A program made the translations under genes and the position numbers. Below, in pieces: positions 1-9,108 of a DNA stretch of 64,000 bases. Position 1 is the first letter of the stretch. Every line of letters begins with the position of its first letter. The notes beneath the pieces were generated by a model. The model ran no database searches and was not told the DNA's origin. It saw only the letters and a program-made list of their open reading frames with translations. Source of the DNA: Rhodoferax lithotrophicus (GTDB taxonomy: Bacteria > Pseudomonadota > Gammaproteobacteria > Burkholderiales > Burkholderiaceae_C). The stretch covers positions 1,674,001 to 1,738,000 of the forward strand of contig NZ_AP024238.1 in NCBI RefSeq assembly GCF_019973615.1, given 5' to 3'.

Positions 1-1561
<1,561 letters not shown>

Positions 1562-1936
1562 TTAGAGTTGCACCCCATCCAGGGCGCTAGGGCATCAGCC
1601 TTGTTTGGCGTTGTTCACGTCAATTCAGTCAAAGGCAGATGGGATCAAAAATGGAACCGCAGTGTCAGATGGGTTCCCAGCAAGGTGCTGATGTTGCAGG
1701 AAACTGAAGCCCTGAAACGATACGTATTGTCGCATGACTTTGTGATCAGGTGTGTCTGGCCTTTATGCGGTGGTTTCAAGTCTGAAGTGATGATTGAGGT
1801 GATGCATGACCAATTTGCCCTTCTTTTGTGGTAACGCCTACTGGAGTCCACATGGGCTTCAAGAAGGTATTTCCCTTGCTGGCACGGTCAAGCATCGATA
1901 ATGGCATTTTTCACATTGTTAGATTGCAATAGTCCC
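1562..1936. other. Divergent intergenic region rhlE/ettA
   Basis: These 375 nt separate the divergent rhlE and ettA starts and should carry both promoters. I see no convincing sigma-70 pair with good spacing, no RNA gene and no long inverted repeat. The short open frames inside it have no ribosome binding site and no recognisable protein sequence. Confidence 0.5.
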
Positions 1937-3598
1937 ATGGCTCAATACGTATTTTCAATGAACCGCGTTGGCAAGATCGTGCCACCCAAGCGCCACATTC
2001 TGAAAGACATTTCACTCAGTTTCTTCCCCGGTGCCAAGATTGGTGTGCTAGGCACCAACGGTTCTGGCAAATCAACCTTGCTCAAGATCATGGCAGGGTT
2101 GGATAAAGAGATTGAAGGTGAGGCTATTCCGATGCCGGGACTGCAAATTGGGTATTTGCCGCAAGAACCCAAGCTTGACCCTGAGAAAACTGTGCGTGAA
2201 AGTATTGAAGCCGGAATGGGAGCGGTGTTTGCTGCTAAAGCCCGTCTTGAAGAGGTGTACATCGCCTACGGCGAAGAAGACGCTGATTTTGATGCATTGG
2301 CTGCAGAGCAAGCCCAGCTTGAGGCCATTATTGCCACCGCAGGCACCGACTCCGAGCATCAACTCGAAATTGCTGCTGATGCACTGCGCCTGCCACCTTG
2401 GGATGCCAAGATTGGTTTGCTTTCCGGTGGTGAAAAACGTCGTGTGGCCCTGTGTACTTTGTTGCTCAGCCACCCAGAAATGCTGCTACTTGATGAGCCC
2501 ACCAATCACCTGGATGCGGAATCCGTGGATTGGTTGGAGCAATTTTTAAAGCGTTATTCCGGAACCGTGGTCGCCATTACCCATGACCGCTACTTTCTGG
2601 ATAACGCAGCGGAATGGATTTTGGAACTTGACCGAGGTGCGGGCATTCCATACAAGGGCAATTACAGCTCGTGGATGGAGCAAAAGCAGGCACGCTTGGA
2701 GCAGGAGCAAAAAGGTGAAGAATCCCGTGCCAAAACCCTCAAGAAAGAGTTGGAGTGGTCACGTCAGAACCCCAAGGCCCGACAAGCAAAAAGCAAGGCT
2801 CGTTTGGCACGTTTTGAAGAGTTGTCGGATTTTGAGTACCAAAAGCGCAATGAAACCAATGAAATCTTCATTCCCGTGGCAGATCGCTTGGGCAATGAAG
2901 TTATTGAATTTATCAACGTCAGCAAGTCGTTTGGTGATCGGCTTTTGATCGATAACCTAAGTTTCAAGGTGCCTGCCGGTGCTATCGTGGGCATCATCGG
3001 ACCCAACGGCGCGGGCAAGTCCACGCTGTTCCGCATGATTGCTGGTCAACAACAGCCAGACAGCGGAACAGTGAAGATTGGTGCCACTGCCAAAATGGCT
3101 TTTGTGGATCAGAATCGTGACGATCTGAGCAATGAAAAAACGGTTTGGGAAGATATCTCTGGCGGCTTGGATATGCTCAACATTGGCAAGTTCGTCATGG
3201 CCAGCCGTGCGTATTGTGGGCGTTTCAATTTTAATGGTGCAGATCAACAAAAACGTGTGGGTACGCTGTCTGGCGGTGAGCGCGGTCGTTTGCATCTGGC
3301 CAAAACCTTGATTGCTGGTGGTAACGTACTGATGCTTGATGAACCATCGAACGATTTGGACGTGGAAACTTTACGGGCGCTGGAAGATGCGCTGCTGGAG
3401 TTTGCTGGTTCCATCATGGTGATTAGCCATGATCGTTGGTTCCTGGATCGGATTGCAACGCATATCCTGGCCTGTGAGGGTGATAGCCAATGGACCTTCT
3501 ATGATGGTAACTACCAAGAATACGAGGCCGACAAACGCAAGCGCCTTGGCGAAGAAGGTGCCAAGCCACACCGCATGCGTTTCAAAGCTTTGAAGTAG
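1937..3598 (+). CDS. ettA: Energy-dependent translational throttle protein EttA (ABC-F ATPase)
   Basis: This 553-residue protein has two ABC ATPase domains and no membrane segments. The first has Walker A GTNGSGKST (39-47), signature LSGGEKRRVAL and Walker B LLLDEPTNHLD. The second has GPNGAGKST, LSGGERGRL and MLDEPSNDLD. A charged linker between them, rich in Lys, Arg and Glu, corresponds to the tRNA-interaction motif of ABC-F factors. EttA binds the ribosomal E site and gates the first elongation step according to ATP/ADP ratio. The open frame begins 12 codons upstream, but MAQYVFSMNRVGK at 1937 is the conserved N-terminus and gives the usual family length (E. coli 555). DUF1631 follows 16 nt downstream and is probably co-transcribed. 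Confidence 0.95.
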   Translation: MAQYVFSMNRVGKIVPPKRHILKDISLSFFPGAKIGVLGTNGSGKSTLLKIMAGLDKEIEGEAIPMPGLQIGYLPQEPKLDPEKTVRESIEAGMGAVFAAKARLEEVYIAYGEEDADFDALAAEQAQLEAIIATAGTDSEHQLEIAADALRLPPWDAKIGLLSGGEKRRVALCTLLLSHPEMLLLDEPTNHLDAESVDWLEQFLKRYSGTVVAITHDRYFLDNAAEWILELDRGAGIPYKGNYSSWMEQKQARLEQEQKGEESRAKTLKKELEWSRQNPKARQAKSKARLARFEELSDFEYQKRNETNEIFIPVADRLGNEVIEFINVSKSFGDRLLIDNLSFKVPAGAIVGIIGPNGAGKSTLFRMIAGQQQPDSGTVKIGATAKMAFVDQNRDDLSNEKTVWEDISGGLDMLNIGKFVMASRAYCGRFNFNGADQQKRVGTLSGGERGRLHLAKTLIAGGNVLMLDEPSNDLDVETLRALEDALLEFAGSIMVISHDRWFLDRIATHILACEGDSQWTFYDGNYQEYEADKRKRLGEEGAKPHRMRFKALK

Positions 3599-3614
3599 TT
3601 TTCAAAGGAGTCTA

Positions 3615-5906
3615 GTGCTCGTGCAACCCTCTGTTTTGCCTGATTCAAGTAGATCACTTTATCGGGATTTGCTGGTCCAGGCAGAGACCAGCAGTTCGAT
3701 CTTGTTGTCGCGTGTGTTGGAGCAAGCAAGGCAGTCCATGCGAGCTGATGTACAGCGTAAGCTTGGGTCGCTTGAGCGTGATCACCTTGAGCTTGCGATC
3801 AAGATGTTGGATTTGCAAGCTGCTCAGTTATGTGAGCGATTCCCTAAGGCGTTAGCGCAAGCGTTGAGGCAACACGCAGCACCAGATACTCGTGTGGGTG
3901 TGATTTCGGCGCAGGGTTTGCGGCTTGATCAGCTTGAGCTGATGGATGAGTTACAGGTTCAAGAGCGCGTGGAAGTGACACGTGCATTGCAGCATGTGTT
4001 GCTTATTGCCGAAGGTTCCTTGGCCGAACTTAACACCTATGTGAGTGCGCTTTTGGGTTTAAGTCGAGTCAATGCCGAGCGCAATCCATTGCGTCCTGTG
4101 GCCTATGTGTCTGCATTGCAGTCATTAATGCTGGAGTTAAGTTTGCCACCCCTGGTGCGTATGGCTTGGTTTCTGCATGCCTCCAGTCCTTTGGGGGAGT
4201 CTCTGAGCAAGGCTTATCATGACTGGGCGACCAAGTTGCAAGAACAGGGTGTTCAGGCAGTCTCATTTTCCTTGGTTCGTACCCCAGGCAAGCAGCTTGA
4301 CGACAAACGGCAAGGTGTGCAGCGCAAGGATCGTGAAGTCTGGAGTCCACAACATCGACAAAGAGTGCTTACTTTAGCCCGGCTCCGGCGTTTGGTGGCA
4401 GGCGAGCTTGAGGCTGTGCCCAATAAAAATAACTCCAAAGAGGTATTTGCACGCCAGTTTGAGCGTGAATTTGAATCACCTCAAGATTGCATCGTTCCCG
4501 AAACCAGTTTTGAATCCACTGTGCCAGCAGCTTTTGAGGCGTTGCAAGAAATGCAGCAAGTTGACAAAGTTGTGCAGCGCATGACGCAGCGCCCTGGTGT
4601 TCTGCTGGCGCAGGCAGAGACCTCCCCGGTAACGCAGTCTGCGCGCGAACAACTTATGGCGCAGGCACGAGGAATAGCGCAAAGTCTGAGTGTGGAGGTT
4701 ATGGCGCTGATGGTTGACAATCTGGTTCAAGATGTCCGGTTACTTGAGCCATTGCGGGACATCATTGCCCGTTTGGAACCCGCATTGCTGCGTCTGGTGT
4801 TGGTGGATACGCGGTTTTTTAGTGATAGAAAACATCCTGCCAGATGTTTGCTACAAGAAATTTCTCAACGTGGGCTTGCATTCTGTTCGGTAGAAGACCC
4901 TAATTTCAATGCTTTCTTAGCATCATTGCAACGCTTTGTTAGTCCGTTGGCTTCATTGGATATTGAGAATGCTGAGCCTTTTGATCTTGCTCTCAAGAGT
5001 TTGATGAGCCTATGGGCAGAAGCTGAAACCGATGGTAACTTGCCAAGTCAAATAAACAGTGTTGTGGCTGTTTTGGAGTATGCCGAAGAGAGAAATCTTT
5101 TGGCTGAAAAAATGGTGGTGGAGATGCATACCATTGCCGATTTGCATCGGGTTCCCCAAAGTGTGGTTGATTTTTTATTTGGCCCATGGGCTCAGGTAAT
5201 GGCTTGTGCTCAACTCAATGACCGTTCTGGTGATGATGATCCTAAGCATTACAAGGCGCTGGTCAATACGCTACTTTGGAGTGCTCAGCCGGAGTTGACA
5301 CGTAAGCGTATAGATAAACTGACCAAACTAGTGCCACGTTTGTTGTCAGATTTGCGTGAAGGTTTGCGCATGATTGATTACCCGTCCATAAAAACAAGCG
5401 CATTTTTTGATGTCTTAATGAAGTTGCATCAGCAGGCTTTCCGGCCTGCGTCAAATTCAGAACGTTGTGGACTGCCAAACAGTCTGCGTGGTGATCAGGA
5501 TCATTGGGTTGCACCTGCCGAGGTCAAGGCTTCTGGTTTTATGGCAATGCCAGAGGATATAGGTACTGCAGTGGGTTCTTCAAATCTTGACGATTCCACT
5601 TCAAATGAAGTTTCACCCAACGAAGAAAAGACGGATGTGCTGAGTTTGTCTGTTGGGTCTTGGGTGGAGTTGAAGGCTAACGGTATTTGGATACGTTCAC
5701 AGCTGTCCTGGGTCAGTCCGCAGCGTTCCATGTATCTCTTCACTACTGGGCAGGGCAAAACCCAGTCCATGACCAAACGGATGCTCCAGCGCATGCTGTC
5801 CACGGAAATGTTACGCGTGTTGTCCGATCAATCCATGGTGGATCACGCGCTGGATGCGGTGGTTCAAACCGCTATGCTCAATAGCTTGGATATCAAGTTT
5901 GAGTGA
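3615..5906 (+). CDS. DUF1631 family protein
   Basis: This 763-residue protein matches the DUF1631 family, large proteins found mainly in beta- and gammaproteobacteria with no assigned biochemical role. It is mostly alpha-helical and Leu/Gln/Glu-rich, with no signal peptide or evident membrane segment, so it is probably cytoplasmic. A Ser/Glu/Asp-rich linker (around residues 655-675) precedes a compact C-terminal part (SVGSWVELKANGIWIRSQLSWVS onward) that may be a small beta-rich domain of the kind seen in PilZ-type modules; that comparison is only an impression. The start is the GTG at 3615 just after AAAGGAG (3604-3610); a second in-frame GTG at 3621 would give better spacing. It lies 16 nt after ettA and converges with yqeY, the stops being 9 nt apart. 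Confidence 0.75.
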   Translation: MLVQPSVLPDSSRSLYRDLLVQAETSSSILLSRVLEQARQSMRADVQRKLGSLERDHLELAIKMLDLQAAQLCERFPKALAQALRQHAAPDTRVGVISAQGLRLDQLELMDELQVQERVEVTRALQHVLLIAEGSLAELNTYVSALLGLSRVNAERNPLRPVAYVSALQSLMLELSLPPLVRMAWFLHASSPLGESLSKAYHDWATKLQEQGVQAVSFSLVRTPGKQLDDKRQGVQRKDREVWSPQHRQRVLTLARLRRLVAGELEAVPNKNNSKEVFARQFEREFESPQDCIVPETSFESTVPAAFEALQEMQQVDKVVQRMTQRPGVLLAQAETSPVTQSAREQLMAQARGIAQSLSVEVMALMVDNLVQDVRLLEPLRDIIARLEPALLRLVLVDTRFFSDRKHPARCLLQEISQRGLAFCSVEDPNFNAFLASLQRFVSPLASLDIENAEPFDLALKSLMSLWAEAETDGNLPSQINSVVAVLEYAEERNLLAEKMVVEMHTIADLHRVPQSVVDFLFGPWAQVMACAQLNDRSGDDDPKHYKALVNTLLWSAQPELTRKRIDKLTKLVPRLLSDLREGLRMIDYPSIKTSAFFDVLMKLHQQAFRPASNSERCGLPNSLRGDQDHWVAPAEVKASGFMAMPEDIGTAVGSSNLDDSTSNEVSPNEEKTDVLSLSVGSWVELKANGIWIRSQLSWVSPQRSMYLFTTGQGKTQSMTKRMLQRMLSTEMLRVLSDQSMVDHALDAVVQTAMLNSLDIKFE

Positions 5907-5915
5907 GCCTGAGGG

Positions 5916-6362
5916 CTAGTTAGCTAGAGCCGCTTTCACAGCGAGTGATACCAAAGCCATGTCGGCTTTTCCCGCAAGCTGGGTTTTCACCAAGGCCATC
6001 ACTTTGCCCATATCCGCTGGCCCTTTCGCATCTAGTGTGGTGACGATAGCTTGTACAGCCGCGGTAATTTCGTCTGAACTGAGCCTTTGTGGCAAATAGG
6101 CTTCAAGGACTTTGATCTCTGCACTTTCTTTTTCAGCCAAATCCATCCGTTGCGCCTGGGTGTAGGCTGTAACTGAGTCTTTACGCTGCTTGATGAGTTT
6201 GTCCACAATGGCGATCATTGCGGCATCATCCAATACCACTCGCTCATCAACTTCCTTTTGTTTGGCTGCAGCCAGCAGCAAGCGAATGGTTCCCAGGCGC
6301 GCAGTGTCTTTGGCGCGCATAGCGGCTTTCATGTCTTCGGTGATTTGTTCTTTGAGTGTCAT
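5916..6362 (-). CDS. yqeY: GatB/YqeY domain-containing protein
   Basis: This 148-residue protein is a stand-alone YqeY domain, the tRNA-binding helical domain otherwise found at the C-terminus of GatB, the amidotransferase subunit that makes Gln-tRNA and Asn-tRNA. The function of the stand-alone form is not settled. The sequence begins MTLKEQITEDMKAAMRAKD, the conserved family start; the open frame runs 42 codons further upstream, but that stretch would translate the terminator hairpin at 6393-6427. It lies downstream of rpsU on the same strand, the classic rpsU-yqeY pairing. In many proteobacteria dnaG and rpoD follow; here yqeY instead meets the convergent DUF1631 gene. Confidence 0.9.
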   Translation of the reverse strand: MTLKEQITEDMKAAMRAKDTARLGTIRLLLAAAKQKEVDERVVLDDAAMIAIVDKLIKQRKDSVTAYTQAQRMDLAEKESAEIKVLEAYLPQRLSSDEITAAVQAIVTTLDAKGPADMGKVMALVKTQLAGKADMALVSLAVKAALAN

Positions 6363-6392
6363 TGTGAATACGCCAGGAAAAGAAAGAAATAA

Positions 6393-6427
6393 AAAAAGCT
6401 CGCCTGAGCGTCCTCGGCGAGCTTTTT
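6393..6427. terminator. Bidirectional intrinsic terminator or attenuator between rpsU and yqeY
   Basis: A perfect 12-bp stem, AAAAAGCTCGCC (6393-6404) with GGCGAGCTTTTT (6416-6427), closes an 11-nt loop. A-runs and T-runs at its ends give a U-tract in either direction. On the minus strand it lies after rpsU and only about 30 nt before the yqeY start, so yqeY is probably expressed by read-through or from a promoter inside rpsU. Confidence 0.8.
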
Positions 6428-6455
6428 GTGTGAAACCATTTGGTCTCAGTTTGCT

Positions 6456-6493
6456 GAGGTTTGGATGATTATTTGAATAATCATCCAAACCTC
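6456..6493 (-). repeat. 18-bp perfect inverted repeat just downstream of rpsU
   Basis: Arms 6456-6473 and 6476-6493 are perfectly complementary over 18 bp around a 2-nt centre (effectively a 4-nt loop). The hairpin begins about 12 nt past the rpsU stop. It has no U-tract, so it looks like an mRNA-stabilising or processing structure rather than a terminator; the true terminator follows at 6393-6427. Confidence 0.75.
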
Positions 6494-6504
6494 ATAACGA
6501 GCAC

Positions 6505-6717
6505 TTAGTACAGCTTCTTGGGCAGTTGCATGGCGCGAATACGTTTGTAATTACGCTTCACAGCTGCTGCCTTCTTACGTTTGCGCTCAGCGGTTGGCTT
6601 TTCATAGAACTCACGAGCGCGCAGGTCTGTCAACAGGCCAAGCTTTTCAATGGTACGTTTGAAGCGGCGCAGAGCGACATCAAATGGTTCGTTTTCTTTA
6701 ACACGGATGGTTGTCAT
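6505..6717 (-). CDS. rpsU: 30S ribosomal protein S21
   Basis: This is the 70-residue small-subunit protein S21, starting [20 protein letters not shown] and ending in the basic [20 protein letters not shown] tail region. S21 binds near the 3' end of 16S rRNA and helps initiation on structured or leadered messages. The open frame extends 22 codons upstream, but the conserved start is the ATG at 6717 and the length then matches the family. A good promoter lies about 125 nt upstream. Two hairpins follow (6456-6493 and 6393-6427), then yqeY. I am confident in the identity. Confidence 0.96.
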   Translation of the reverse strand: MTTIRVKENEPFDVALRRFKRTIEKLGLLTDLRAREFYEKPTAERKRKKAAAVKRNYKRIRAMQLPKKLY

Positions 6718-6842
6718 TACGTCAAATAATCCAAAATGTGCAGTGCTCTGGTCAAGGAGATCGGGCCTTGAAAAGAGCATCATGCGATGATTCCCCGCTT
6801 AAAAGTTGATCAGGCAGCGGGGTTTTGCCAGCAAAGACTGCG

Positions 6843-6870
6843 ATTATAGCGATCTGTTGGTACTTGTTGA
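6843..6870 (-). promoter_or_regulatory. Predicted sigma-70 promoter for rpsU
   Basis: On the minus strand a perfect -10 TATAAT (6848-6843) lies 16 bp from TCAACA (6870-6865, 4/6 to the -35 consensus). Transcription would start near 6836 and give a leader of about 118 nt before the rpsU ATG. Confidence 0.5.
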
Positions 6871-7136
6871 CTAAAACCAAGACATAAACACGAGGCCATT
6901 TGTGTCATCCTCAAGCTTGGGGGCTTGAGGATGAGCAATAAGTTCGATCTTTTTGCGCTTTGCTGCAAGCAACCCATCAACCTATCTGCATTGTCTGTCT
7001 ATGCACGGCTTCAACTGTTCAGGGCAGTTGCGTAACATTAGACAATAAAACTACTCTTCCCCAGAAAGTAGTTAAAGTTCACACTTTCATGTGAGCTGAT
7101 TCAACTGCAGCTTGAATAACGTTATATATTAGTCGT
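6849..7136. other. Intergenic region between rpsU and the CheY/CheC/DGC operon
   Basis: About 420 nt separate the rpsU start (6717) from the receiver gene at 7137. Besides the rpsU promoter it holds a perfect 12-bp inverted repeat, TCATCCTCAAGC (6905-6916) with GCTTGAGGATGA (6923-6934) around a 6-nt loop, which could be an operator or hairpin. A -10-like TATATT (7125-7130) sits immediately before the receiver ATG. I see no gene here. Confidence 0.5.
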
Positions 7137-7505
7137 ATGAAGCACACACTACTCATCGTTGATGACAGCAAAGTTTCCCGGATGATGATCAGGCACAAGG
7201 TTTCTCAGATAGAGCCAGACTGGTTGATCCAAGAAGCAGGCACAGGCGATGAGGCTATTGCCATGGTGAGCCTTAATCCACCTGATTTCATCACCATGGA
7301 TGTCAACATGCCTGGCATCAGTGGTTTCGATGCCGTGGTGCGTATCCATGAGGTCAGTCCGAAAACGCGCATTGCCATGCTCACGGCCAATATTCAGGAG
7401 AGTAGCCGTGAACGAGCTGTCGTTTTGAATGTCACATTTGTGCAAAAACCGGTTACTGAGCCAGCGATTCGGCAGGCCCTAGATTATTTTCTGGCGGAAA
7501 AATGA
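7137..7505 (+). CDS. Single-domain response regulator (CheY-like receiver)
   Basis: This 122-residue protein is a lone receiver domain. The acidic pair is D9-D10, the phospho-acceptor is D55 in TMDVNMPG, the switch threonine is T83 and the conserved lysine is K104 in QKPV. No output domain follows, so it should act by protein contact, as CheY does. It heads an operon with a CheC-type phosphatase (4-nt ATGA overlap) and a GGDEF cyclase (second overlap), which suggests the phosphatase acts on this receiver and the output is cyclic-di-GMP. No histidine kinase is adjacent, so the phosphodonor must be encoded elsewhere. No Shine-Dalgarno sequence precedes the ATG and a TATATT lies 7-12 nt upstream, so the transcript may be leaderless. 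Confidence 0.88.
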   Translation: MKHTLLIVDDSKVSRMMIRHKVSQIEPDWLIQEAGTGDEAIAMVSLNPPDFITMDVNMPGISGFDAVVRIHEVSPKTRIAMLTANIQESSRERAVVLNVTFVQKPVTEPAIRQALDYFLAEK

Positions 7506-8107
7506 CATTGACTGAGTTAGAACTTGATGCATTAACCGAGATATTCAATGTAGGCGTTGGGCAGGCTGCCAATTCACTGAGCCAGTTAGCGGGTTCAACG
7601 GTATTACTGAATATTCCCGTTGTGCAATTACTTTCCAAAACCAAGGTTGCTCAGAAGCTTGGAGAGCAAGGTGCTGGCAGGATTTGTGCAGTTCGTCAGG
7701 GATTTTCAGGTGTTTTTAATACTGAGGCAGTGTTGATGTTCCCGGTACATCAAAGTCTGCAATTGGTTCAGATGATGGTCGGTAGCGATGTTCCACTTGA
7801 GCAATTGGGTGAGATGGAGCAAGAAGCACTGGCGGAAATCGGTAATATTTTGCTCAATGCCGTAGTTTCTGGCGTGGCAGATATGCTCAAAATAGAATTT
7901 ACGGGTTCTTTGCCGCAAGTCGAATTAGGCCCTGTGGCAGACGTTCTATGCCCGGATGGAGAGCTTGAAGAGGTTGTGCTCAGTTTGCAAATTGATTTTG
8001 CTATTGATGCGCTTGAAATTAAAGGATATTTGGTCTTTTTACTTGATGTTGCATCGGTAGAAGCACTGGGCAAAAAAGTAACTGCTTTTCTTGAGAGCAT
8101 GGTATGA
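7502..8107 (+). CDS. CheC-type CheY-P phosphatase
   Basis: This 201-residue protein belongs to the CheC/CheX/FliY phosphatase family. It carries both copies of the catalytic signature ExxN followed by 22 residues and Pro: E13-I-F-N16 to P39, and a second EIGN in the sequence EALAEIGN, again 22 residues before the Pro of SLPQ. In the family the Glu and Asn bring water to the phospho-aspartyl group of CheY-P. CheC is best known from Bacillus and Thermotoga chemotaxis with CheD; no cheD is visible here. The gene overlaps the receiver by 4 nt and the cyclase by 4 nt, implying coupled translation of a three-part module. Both catalytic centres intact suggests it is active. Confidence 0.85.
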   Translation: MTLTELELDALTEIFNVGVGQAANSLSQLAGSTVLLNIPVVQLLSKTKVAQKLGEQGAGRICAVRQGFSGVFNTEAVLMFPVHQSLQLVQMMVGSDVPLEQLGEMEQEALAEIGNILLNAVVSGVADMLKIEFTGSLPQVELGPVADVLCPDGELEEVVLSLQIDFAIDALEIKGYLVFLLDVASVEALGKKVTAFLESMV

Positions 8108-9108
8108 GCGCTCCGACCACATTCGACTCCATCCCGCTTTGGAAAAGTTGGGTGTTGACAAACTTGCAAACCGGTTTGTTGGTGCTTGATGCTGACGCGC
8201 GTATTGTTTTTGCCAATAGCTGGCTGTTGCGACATGCCAAAATGAAGAGTGATGACATCCTGAACCGACCACTTATGGATGTTTTTCCAATGCTCAAGGG
8301 TGGCTATTTCCAAGCCATGTTTGAACAAGTTATGCGCAATGGATTCCCGGTACTGATGTCTCAGACATTGCACCCGTCGCCATTTCCGCTGTTTTTGCCA
8401 AATGCCCAGCGATCTGAAGATCGCCTGCTGCGGCAGTCCATTCGGATTCTGCCAATGAGCCGTTCGGATGCTGCATTGGCCGGACAGCGTTACACCATGA
8501 TTCAGATCAATGATGTGACCTCTACCATTGTGCGTGAACGTTTGCTCAAGGCGCAAGCAGACAAATTGCATCGTTTAGCCAATATAGATGTGCTTACCGG
8601 CATAGGAAATCGTCGGTTTTTGGACGAAAGTCTGGCCAATGAACTTTCTATATCTGTTCGAGCGCGTACTTCTGTGGGTTTGGTGATATTTGATATTGAT
8701 TTTTTCAAGCAGTTTAATGACCACTACGGCCATTTGGCGGGAGATGTCTGCCTGCGCAAGGTGGCAGAAGCCTTGCTCAAAGTATGCCGTCGTCCAAGCG
8801 ATAAAGTGGCGCGCTTTGGTGGTGAGGAAATGGTTGCTGTTTTGCCATCCACAGATTTGGCAGGTTGTCAGCAGGTGGCTGAAGATGTGCTTGCTGCTGT
8901 CAGGGGAATGCGTATTCCCCATGTTTCCAGTCAAGTGGCATCCATCGTTACTGTCAGTGCCGGAGTAGCCATGTCAGAGGCTGGAGCCCAACTTTCTCCG
9001 GCTGAACTACTTGGTAATGCTGACCGGGCACTTTATGCTGCTAAAGCAGCTGGGCGAAATGGTGTCTCTTGTTTTTCAGCCCAGCACGGTCATGTAACCC
9101 TGGCGTGA
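8104..9108 (+). CDS. PAS-GGDEF diguanylate cyclase
   Basis: This 334-residue cytoplasmic protein has an N-terminal PAS-like sensor (about 15-145: LQTGLLVLDADARIVFANSW) and a C-terminal GGDEF domain (about 165-325) starting near NIDVLTGIGNRRFLDES. The active-site motif is GGEEM at 239-243; Met replaces the usual Phe, but the metal-binding and catalytic Gly-Gly-Glu-Glu are kept. An RxxD inhibitory site, RPSD, lies at 230-233, the canonical 5 residues upstream. It makes c-di-GMP from GTP and is probably feedback inhibited. It is the last gene of the receiver-CheC-cyclase operon and its stop abuts the convergent efflux gene at 9109. Confidence 0.9.
   Translation: MSAPTTFDSIPLWKSWVLTNLQTGLLVLDADARIVFANSWLLRHAKMKSDDILNRPLMDVFPMLKGGYFQAMFEQVMRNGFPVLMSQTLHPSPFPLFLPNAQRSEDRLLRQSIRILPMSRSDAALAGQRYTMIQINDVTSTIVRERLLKAQADKLHRLANIDVLTGIGNRRFLDESLANELSISVRARTSVGLVIFDIDFFKQFNDHYGHLAGDVCLRKVAEALLKVCRRPSDKVARFGGEEMVAVLPSTDLAGCQQVAEDVLAAVRGMRIPHVSSQVASIVTVSAGVAMSEAGAQLSPAELLGNADRALYAAKAAGRNGVSCFSAQHGHVTLA

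Noticed and set aside
1645..1851. 68-residue frame upstream of ettA
   Set aside because: No ribosome binding site and no recognisable protein; probably chance in the intergenic region.
7073..7102. sigma-28 (flagellar) promoter before the receiver gene
   Set aside because: TAAAGTTC and a GCTGAT-like box are present but 14 nt apart instead of 11, and the -10 is poor.
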